Shown: positions 56,977 through 64,000 of the stretch, in pieces | How the letters are laid out: the number at the start of each line of letters is the position of its first letter | How positions within the stretch are numbered: the first letter of the stretch is position 1 | NCBI RefSeq assembly: GCF_028640845.1 | Contig: NC_080540.1 | Coordinates: 232,527,794-232,591,793, forward strand | DNA length: 64,000 nucleotides | DNA from: Ahaetulla prasina | Lineage: Eukaryota > Chordata > Lepidosauria > Squamata > Colubridae | Reading direction: 5' to 3' | Notes under the pieces: generated by a model | The model's database searches: none | What the model saw: the letters and a program-made list of their open reading frames with translations, nothing else | Told to the model about the DNA's origin: nothing | Position numbers and translations under genes: made by a program

Positions 56977-57062
<86 letters not shown>
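56970..57062. repeat. (ATT)n microsatellite, tail of the L2-type LINE
   Basis: About 29 uninterrupted att triplets. Frames of poly-Tyr and poly-Asn arise from it. Confidence 0.98.
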
Positions 57063-57063
<1 letters not shown>

Positions 57064-57133
57064 TTAAATTTTCTTCTGAGGTTAATAAAAGGAAAATATT
57101 GCATTTATTCTGACTAGACATTTGGAGTGATAG

Positions 57134-57365
57134 GAAGCCAGTATGGTCTAGTGGTTAAGACATCAGGCTAGAACCTAGGAGACTGTGAATTCTAATCCCT
57201 TTTTAGTCATGAAAGCTGTCTAGGTGACTTTGGGCCAGTCACTCTCTCTCAGCCCAAGCCTCACAAGGTTGCTCTTATGGGGGAAATAGTATTAGGTATG
57301 TTCCTTGCCTTGAGTTATCTATAAAAATAATAAAGGCAAGATAAAAACATTAAATAAAATGTTTA
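57134..57365 (+). repeat. tRNA-derived SINE, sense
   Basis: It has the A-box region agtatggtctagtggttaag, the B-box region tgaattctaatccc, and the body gtgactttgggccagtcact and ctctcagcccaagcctcac. The tail is A-rich with (AAAT). It is the same family as 2340 and 33157. Confidence 0.85.
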
Positions 57366-57486
57366 TTGATGGTCTGTTGATATCATTATAATAAATATAA
57401 TAAAGTGTTCCATCTTAAAAGGATTATTTTTGTAGCCTACTGTATCAAATACAATGAATGGTATAAGCTTGTTTGACACGTAAATA

Positions 57487-57715
57487 CAGGTAGTCCTCGA
57501 CTTATGAACCCAACTGAGCCCAAAATTCCTGTTGCTAAGTAAGGCATTTGTTAAGTGAATTTTGCCCCATTTTACAGCCTGTCTTGCCACAGTTGTTCAG
57601 TTAGTAGCACAGTGGTAAAGTTAATATGGCTTCCCCATAGACCTTGCTTATCAGAAGGTCGCAAAACGTAATCACATGACCCTAAGATACTGCAACTGTC
57701 ATAAGGATAATATTG
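57487..57715. mobile_element. Right-truncated TIR MITE (tagtcctc family)
   Basis: The intact left terminus caggtagtcctcgacttatg is followed by ttgagcccaaaattcctgtt-like and attttgccccattttac motifs. It stops after gcaactgtcataagg without a right terminus. Confidence 0.85.
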
Positions 57716-58050
57716 AATTGAATAATTCAGGATTAAAGAAGTTTTCTTTTTTATTGTAAGGTTTAGAAGTATCAAGTAGTCTGGTTAGGATTTAAGATCA
57801 GTGACTTCCATAAAATATTATAATACGTATTGGAAGAAGTCAATGAAAAGCATATATGGTCCAACATATAGGTCTTTATCAGGTCACTAGGAGACAAACA
57901 TGACTCAATGGAGTAGGTAAGTATTTTGTCAGTAGATATCCCTGTTTTGCTTACTTGCTTATTACGAACCATCATAATTTGTGAAAATGTTACTCTTATA
58001 TAAGGAACAGAAATGAAATTGATAGTATTTGGTAGTTCTTACAAAATCAA

Positions 58051-58140
58051 TGGATGGTAGAGGACAGGAAGGCCTGGAAGAACATTATCCATGGGGTTTG
58101 CGATGGGTCGGACACGACTTCACAAGTAACAACAACAGCA
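58051..58140 (+). mobile_element. BovB (RTE) LINE 3' end, 90 bp
   Basis: This is a short tail with ggaaggcctggaagaacatt, tgcgatgggtcggacacgac and (CAA)n. It is flanked by a perfect 10-bp duplication ACAAAATCAA (58041-58050 and 58141-58150). Confidence 0.92.
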
Positions 58141-58462
58141 ACAAAATCAATTGTTCATGTGGTACAAATCCCCTATTTTTCCTTAGCTGCTTCTTCAGTA
58201 AGATCTCTTATCAAATGGGTTAACAGGAGAATATTGTTAGGTAGTAGATAAACTGCTTACATTTTTTGATCCTTGTTTCATTTGTAGTGATGATTGATGC
58301 TTCAACTGGTGTGGGGGAGGACAGTGACATGGAATAAATAAAATCCTAGGGGGAAAAAATTTTCTGCCCAATTTCTTGTCTCTCCTTTTACTTAATGCAA
58401 CAATCCTTTTATTTAAAATACATCCTGTTGGTAGAATATCAAGCAGTGATTTCTGTAGTAGG

Positions 58463-58800
58463 GTAGTCCCCAATTACCACAACTGAGCCCAAAATTTATG
58501 TTGCTAAATGGGAAATTTGTTAAGTGAGTTTTGCCCCATTTTACAACTTTTCTCGCCACATTTGATAAGCGAATCACTGCAGTTCTTTAATTAGTAACAG
58601 TTGTTAAGGGAATCTGGCTTCCCCATTGACTTTGCTTGTCAGAAGGTCGCAAAATGGGATTGCATAAGTCTGGGACACTGCAACCAACATAAATGTGAGT
58701 CAGTTGTTAAGCATCTGAATGTAAATGATGATGGGCCATGGGGCAAATGATCATAAATAACTTTTTTCTGTTCTGTTGTAAATTGAGGAGTGCCTGTAGA
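58463..58800. mobile_element. TIR MITE (tagtcctc family)
   Basis: The left end gggtagtccccaattaccac and right end gttgtaaattgaggagtgcc are eroded terminal repeats. The interior matches the reference copy at 47333 (actgagcccaaaatttatgt, gttttgccccattttacaac). Confidence 0.82.
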
Positions 58801-58804
58801 TCGT

Positions 58805-59500
58805 GAGATCAAGAACCAAACTATTCTTTCATATTGTCTGTATGCCAGTTCAGTTGCTGATGCAAGTTGTAGGTTTTGTGTTGGGACATGATGCATCTTT
58901 TGCTTTTTCTCCCTTGCCCTGCTGATTCCTATGAATGCAATGGACTGCAAACCAAATGATTTTTTCAATGCAAAAAAAGCTGGATGTACAATTCAAAAAT
59001 TATGTCTCCATTTCCTAATTCTTTTTAGAAAAGAATAAGTCTTTAAATAATTTAATCTGCTTTCGAAAATCAAATGTTCTGATAAGCTTTTCTTATCAAA
59101 GTTGAGATGAATTTTTCTCATGAATTAAATATTCATAGTTTTACATGAGATAACCTTAAGCTGAATGATTTTAGTACCATATTAGTGGGTTTGAAAAGCT
59201 AATGTGGATCTTGATTGGTACATAAAATGTTGCATATAAATTAAACATTAAAAAGGTGGATACAGACAAAACAGCCAGTTCAGTTGTTATCTCCAGTTAT
59301 ATAGTTACAACCTCAAGGACATTCAACCATTCCATATTGTATCTTTCTTTCTGAAAGATGAGTACTTGGGTTCAAGTAACATTTCAGCCCAGGTATAATT
59401 GCATAATTTATAGACCTTTTGAAAAAGAGGTAAACTGTTTTTCATAAATTTTCTGTCTCTTTTCTCTTCACCCCTCACCCCAAATTCTTTTTTTTTTCCT
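58805..59500. other. End of PCSK5 intron 1
   Basis: AT-rich sequence ending in a pyrimidine tract (59458-59506) with a T9 run that leads into the exon 2 acceptor. No other feature was seen. Confidence 0.7.
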
Positions 59501-59507
59501 CTTACAG

Positions 59508-59612
59508 ATTGGAGCACTGAAGGATTATTACCATTTTTACCATAGTAAAACAATAAAAAGGTCAGTTCTCTCAAGTAGAGGTACTCACAACTTCATTTCC
59601 ATGGAGCCAAAG
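59508..59612 (+). CDS. PCSK5: PCSK5 coding exon 2 (middle of prodomain)
   Basis: This internal exon has 35 codons. It is preceded by a long pyrimidine tract and cttacag acceptor, and followed by a gtaagc donor. It reads in phase 0 from exon 1, starting IGALKDYYHFYHS, then KTIKRS, and ending FISMEPK. By alignment to furin, the His just before SKTIKR matches the pH-sensing His69, and the Arg of KTIKR matches Arg75 of the internal cleavage site used to release the inhibitory prodomain. The next exon, which should carry the primary RTKR-type autocleavage site, is outside the window. GALKDYYHFYHS matches PC5 better than PACE4, where I recall GNLEDYYHFYHS. The exon is short and its flanking frames are uninformative, so homology and splice signals are the evidence. 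Confidence 0.96.
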
Positions 59613-59970
59613 GTAAGCTAATCTAATTAGTCAATCGTGTTTGACGCAAGCCTCTGCATTTTTAATTTGAAACTTTATTCCAGGGGATGTTTACCTGGAT
59701 AACATCTACAATTACAAGAATTGATTGTCATTTGCTCATTAAGATTCCATTTCATATAAGAAAAGAAGGTAGTATTCTAATGTTTTAAGAATAGTGTGCC
59801 ATCATTATTTATAGAATACTAGCAACAACATAAATCAATAGTGAATTTTTGAGGTAGAAACTACAGTTAAACTACTTTCTTCATTGTAAGAAAGGGTCAC
59901 TGCCTAGAAGTACTATAACAAACTATTATATTATATTGACATTCAAATCACCGCAGCATTAATATTAATA
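59613..59970. other. Start of PCSK5 intron 2
   Basis: It begins with the gtaagc donor. No other feature was recognised. Confidence 0.7.
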
Positions 59971-59974
59971 ATCT

Positions 59975-60790
59975 TCTATATATATATATAAAAGGACGTA
60001 TGTATGTATGTATGTATGTATGTATGTATGTATATACGATGCAGCATAACTCTGGAACGGCTCAAGCAATTTCAACCAAACTTGGTACAGATGATTTACT
60101 CTCTGGAAAAAAATACTGTGGTGGTAAGACACCCCAACACCCCTTGGTGTGTGTGTGTGTGTGTGTTCCACCATAACTCTGGAATGGCTCGAGCAATTTT
60201 AACCAAACTTGCTACACAGATGACTTACTCTCTGGAAAAAAATATGGTGGGGGTAACATACCCCAACACCCCTTGGTGTGTGTGTGTGTGTGTGTGTGTG
60301 AGTGTGTTCCAGTATAACTCTGGAATACCTCAAGCAATTTTAACCAAATTTAGTACACAGATGACTTATTATCTGGAAAAAAATGTTTAAACTTTTTGAA
60401 AAAAAATTGAGACTTGCATTTTCAATCACAATCAATCGGACACAGAGTCAGTCTAATAAATATTGTGGAATGGATTTGAGATCACCATGTTTCTCCCACA
60501 GATAACTTTATTTTGTTTGCTCAAGGGTGGGTTCACCACAGAATTTATTTATTCTTGCTCCTGGAGGGGAAACTAAAAATGTTGTTTATAATCAAGATTT
60601 GTCTTAAATTAATATTATTCTTAATTTGAATAATATTTTACTTTATAATCTGTATACTGTGCTTATACTTTTAAAACCCTGTGAATAAAATTGCTTTGAT
60701 TTGACGCTAAAGATATAATTCATTCCTTTTCCTGTCTAATATAAGACTGGGATAAATAAATACCCGGGCAATGCTGGGTAATCTTCATCA
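59975..60790 (+). mobile_element. Helitron-like element with internal tandem repeats
   Basis: It starts tctatatatatatataaaa, like many Helitron 5' ends (TC followed by a TA-rich stretch). It has a (GTAT)n run, then three tandem units, and near 60762-60780 a hairpin acccgggcaatgctgggta like those just before a Helitron 3' CTRR end. The final CTRR is not clear, so the right limit is approximate. No helicase or Rep motif is present. It could equally be another non-coding repeat. Confidence 0.5.
60043..60390. repeat. Three tandem units of ~127-141 bp
   Basis: Each unit has ataactctggaa (60046, 60173, 60314), then caagcaatttnaaccaaa, acagatgactta and ctctggaaaaaaat. The first two end in a (GT)n tract after accccaacaccccttgg. 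The spacing differs (127 and 141 bp), partly from (GT)n length. Confidence 0.93.
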
Positions 60791-60794
60791 AAAC

Positions 60795-62505
60795 AAGGAT
60801 TATTTTTTACAAAAATATCTTTTTTCATACATTATTTAGCTTAATTGCTATTATTAATTATTATTATTAAACTGCTTTTATTAAATTATTGCATACCTCA
60901 TGTTAATGGTTTATAATTTTTGTTTTTCATTTATAACCTTCCCCACAATAAAGCTTTTTAAAAATACTGCCTTTTGTATATAAGGAATCATACTTCTTTT
61001 TATTGTGGTGAAACAAATAGATGTGAGTATAACAAGGATTTATCATCACTGGAATTTTTCTCATGCAACAATTATATCATAATATATGATTATTTAAAAT
61101 ATTATCAACTTAAAAAAACTTAATTTGCATCTTAATTCTATTGGTATGCCAGTATGATGTATCTGCTTATGATAATCATATGCTGATGGTGGTGATTGAA
61201 GAAGATATATTGGTGTACTGCAAATATTAACTGAGTATAAAGTTGGCTGTGTATTATTTCTTGTTCACAAACAAATGTTAAGACACTTTTATGTTATTTG
61301 ATGTTATAAATGTGAGAAGAATAGCCTCACATTAAAAGTTAGATACTCATTTTTTGGCAAGTAAGATATGGATAAATGATACTTTGTACATTTTTAAATT
61401 TTACTTTGGTGTTTTCATTTTGATTATAAACAAATCTCTAGCTGTGAACTAGAAATACAGTCAGGGCAATTTCTTATGAGAAATGTTATTGGCAAGGTAG
61501 GAATGTGATAGGAATAAATCAGACAAACCTTTAGAAAAATAAAAGTTGCTTTATATTAAAAATAATGTGACTCCTCATAGTTATACTTCACTATCTTTAT
61601 AATTTTCTGATCAACATATCTTTAAAGATTGAAGCTATCATACTTTGAATTAATATAGGATTTACATCCCACCATATTTTAATAACTCTGGATGGTTCAC
61701 AATAATCAAAAGACACAAATCAATTGCACATTAATTTACTTAAACGGTATGTTAGAAAATCCAACCATCTTTCCTACCCCTTTGCAATGATTTATCATAC
61801 TAAAAATGATGTTTTGCATTACTGAGCAACAAACTTTATACTTATTCTGTCCATATTAGTATAACAACCAGATTGGCATGTAAAATGCAATCCGTGGAGC
61901 TGGAAACTTTCTTTTCCATTTCCCTTTCCCTTCTCCTTCCTCTCTCCTTCCCCTTCTCCTTTCCTTATGCTGCTCATTGGCCTGGATATCATTTTGAGAT
62001 TGGCAAAATCATAGAGCTGCTTCTTGTTGTGGAAAAAGTGGTAATGATACCTTCTCGTCCACTTTATCTTTATTATCAGACCATCTTAGAAACCTAAGCT
62101 CTAGAAAATAAGCAAGTATCATGTTATTATACATTACAGTGTTGATAGCAGCGGTACTGATGGCAGATTAAGGTATTTGAACTTTAAGCTGAAGGAAAAC
62201 AATTTATTCTTGCACTGGCTTGAACAAATATAATAGTATCCTGATGGAATATAAACATTTAAGACACAGATGTTGAAGTATTTTATTTTGCTTTTTCAAC
62301 TGGGGTTCACTCATTATATCCCACTTCAAAAAGCAAACCAAAATTACCTCACTTTTGCTCTATTGCAGCACCAAGATAAGAAAGTATTTATATGACATAT
62401 TCATCAAGTACTCAAACTTAAAATCACTTCACATGTGTTATGTTTATTTTTATTTATTGTCATTATTTTTATAATGGATCTGCCAATTTAGCTAAGCATA
62501 AGTAA
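60795..62505. other. PCSK5 intron 2, AT-rich, no gene seen
   Basis: Mostly AT-rich, unassigned. A CT-rich tract lies at about 61912-61965, and a SINE-like phrase, aggatttacatcccaccat, lies at about 61660. Confidence 0.5.
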
Positions 62506-62511
62506 TATTTC

Positions 62512-62850
62512 AGAGGTGGCTTAGTGCTAAGACACTGAGCTTGTCGATCGAAAGGTCGGCAAAGGTTCAAATCCCTAGTGCTGTGTAATGAGATGAGCTC
62601 CCATTACTTGTCCCAGCTTCTACCAACCTAGCAGTTCGAAAGCACCTAAAAATGCAAGTAGAACAATAGGGACTACCTTCAGTGGGAAGGTGTGCCTTTG
62701 GCGTTGAGTCATGCTGGCCACATGATCACAGAGACGTCTTCGGACAGCGCTGGCTCTTCGGCTTTGAAACGAAGATGAGCACCGGCCCCTAGAGTCGGGA
62801 ACGACTAGCACATATGTACAAGGGGAACCTTTACCTTTAGCTTTTAAGTA
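62512..62850 (+). repeat. tRNA-derived SINE (snake type), sense
   Basis: It has A-box-like ggtggcttagtgctaagac and B-box-like ggttcaaatccctag. The body is ccattacttgtcccagcttc, gcagttcgaaagcacc, ggccacatgatcacagagac and gtcgggaacgactagcacat, and the end is ggggaacctttaccttta. It is an antisense match of 42018-42330. Confidence 0.88.
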
Positions 62851-63790
62851 ATATTTCTTACACATTATATATATTATAGTATTCAAGCAGAACCTGCTGA
62901 CATCTAGGAATTTACAACTAAAACGGTATTTGAATAAGAAATTTGTATTTTGACTATTGCCTTAATAAAGATATACTGGCCATATCATATGTATGTTTAC
63001 ATATATGAAGTGCTATGATTAATTTTAACAATGGCTTGCTGAACAAGCCATAATCATTATTCACACATAGCTCTAAAATTTAAATCATGATTTACAATAT
63101 ACAGTGACTATGTTCACACATCACACTGAGCTAAAACCAAAGAGACTATATTATGATTTAGCACAATATGTGAATCCATCCAGAATGAATATATAAGATA
63201 AACATCATATTTTTCAAAGCTCTTAATTTTAAAAAAAGGAAATGTCTCATTGAAGAAGGAAAACAGACAAGTATTGGCACTCAAGATTGAAAATGTTATA
63301 TACTTGAAAGTTCAAGACTGGCTTCTTAGCTAACTGTTGGATGTCTTTCTCCAAATGCAAAGATGCTTTAATCTTTGCATAGACTTGTCTAATATTATAT
63401 TTTAGGAAAATCCTGATTCCCGTTATTATAGCTTATTATCCACAAAACACACGTAATAGAGTCTGAATTGTTTTTGTTTCCTAATGACAATAATACTTGG
63501 TAGGGTCAGTTTAGAGCATTGAAGTAGTGGATAAAAGGTAATCAATGAGAAAGTACAGTGACGAAGCCTCTGCCAAAATGTATCTGAAAACAGAACTTTG
63601 AAAGACAGTTTGTACCAGAGAAAGGATAATGAGCACCTTAAACACTACTATTCTCCTCAACATCCAAACACTGCTTTTAATTAAAAATTAAAATAAATAT
63701 CAAAAATGATTATTTCCAAGTGGTGCACATTACCACAGCTACTTGTTTTTAATGAACATTTGGATTTAGCTTACACTTTGTCAGAAGATA
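62851..63790. other. PCSK5 intron 2, no feature seen
   Basis: AT-rich and unassigned. Confidence 0.5.
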
Positions 63791-63794
63791 AAGT

Positions 63795-63990
63795 AGATGT
63801 GAACACCATGGACTGTGTCACATTTTTGGAATGTTGCATTCTGTTTTGGAGGTCCCACAAGAAGGGAGAAAGAAATTGGATCTGTTGATGGCAGACCTGA
63901 GAAGGTGCAGCAGAAAGGGTTTAGAAATATCTGATACCTGCTTTGCCCTTGTGTGTTGTTATGATGAATGCTACTACTACTGTGAAGAAT
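63795..63990 (+). mobile_element. Possible old CR1 RT fragment at the window edge
   Basis: The plus strand reads FLECCILFWRSHKKGERN, which resembles the LEYC-x-x-FW-x-P-x-x-K-K block of CR1 reverse transcriptases (compare LEYCIQFW at about 39970). It is short, diverged, and runs toward the window end. Confidence 0.4.
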
Positions 63991-64000
63991 ATTATGAAAA

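Larger units (their letters stand above)
52238..57062 (+). mobile_element. Nearly full-length L2-type LINE (CR1/L2 superfamily), mutated
   Basis: The element is about 4.8 kb. It has a GC-rich, CpG-dense 5' region (52240-53850) starting near gcgcatgcgccaagatggcg, then the endonuclease, reverse transcriptase and C-terminal segments of ORF2. It ends with a 3' hairpin (56934-56962) and an (ATT)n tail. ORF2 is broken by at least three frame changes and a stop at 54973, so it is not autonomous now. I call it L2-type because of YADDTQLY and the HWLPV...FKVL...FKALHG block. It lies in the same sense as PCSK5. No target duplication was found. I did not find a convincing ORF1. Confidence 0.9.
34568..59507 (+). 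other. PCSK5 intron 1
   Basis: This 24,940-bp intron is bounded by gtaacc and a pyrimidine tract ending cttacag. It contains much of the window's repeat load: Penelope fragments, a SPIN-like hAT, CR1, SINEs, BovB and a nearly full-length L2-type LINE in the sense orientation. I saw no further host exon in it. Confidence 0.9.

Noticed and set aside
56902..57121. Frames of poly-Tyr and poly-Asn.
   Set aside because: They are the (ATT)n tail of the LINE read on each strand.

Overview
This is vertebrate genomic DNA, almost certainly from a squamate reptile and probably a snake. It is an AT-rich background with one sharp CpG island, dispersed microsatellites, and a repeat set typical of squamates: BovB/RTE, CR1 and L2-type LINEs, Penelope-like elements, tRNA-derived SINEs, many hAT-type miniature elements with 8-bp target duplications, and a SPIN-like hAT. 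No bacterial-style genes are present. Most open frames in the window are chance frames or lie inside transposable elements.

Only one host gene can be supported: the 5' end of PCSK5 (proprotein convertase PC5/6), on the + strand. A CpG island at about 33.4-35.1 kb holds the presumed promoter, the 5'UTR (with two short ATG uORFs) and coding exon 1 (34367-34567; signal peptide and start of the prodomain). After a 24.9-kb intron 1, coding exon 2 (59508-59612) supplies the middle of the prodomain, including the internal cleavage-site region. Both splice junctions are canonical and phase 0. The rest of the gene lies beyond the window.

Layout: 1-33.4 kb is upstream intergenic DNA. It holds R4/Dong-like fragments (about 1.1-1.8 kb), a CR1 broken by two hAT miniature elements (4.6-5.1 kb), a BovB tail and a Penelope-like element (11.5-12.6 kb), a second Penelope-like element (17.5-18.1 kb), an antisense LINE relic (22.7-24.1 kb), a 489-bp hAT element (25.6-26.1 kb), and a 1,886-bp near-identical tandem duplication (26.6-30.4 kb) that carries a nested MITE plus L2-type insertion. 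34.6-59.5 kb is PCSK5 intron 1. It holds Penelope fragments, a SPIN-like element (38.0-38.5 kb), CR1 inserted into a MITE (39.2-40.6 kb), further hAT elements, BovB, and a nearly full-length but mutated L2-type LINE (52.2-57.1 kb) with its own GC-rich 5' region. 59.6-64 kb is intron 2, with a Helitron-like tandem-repeat element (about 60.0-60.8 kb) and a SINE.

No new multi-gene system was found. The observations most worth following are: hammerhead-ribozyme-like cores with identical spacing in several Penelope fragments; the very young tandem duplication (or assembly artefact); the SPIN-like horizontally transferred hAT; the UUCG-capped hairpin shared by L2-type 3' tails; and the full-length LINE promoter sitting inside PCSK5 intron 1. 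All family names come from recognition of motifs and consensus features by eye; no database search was run.
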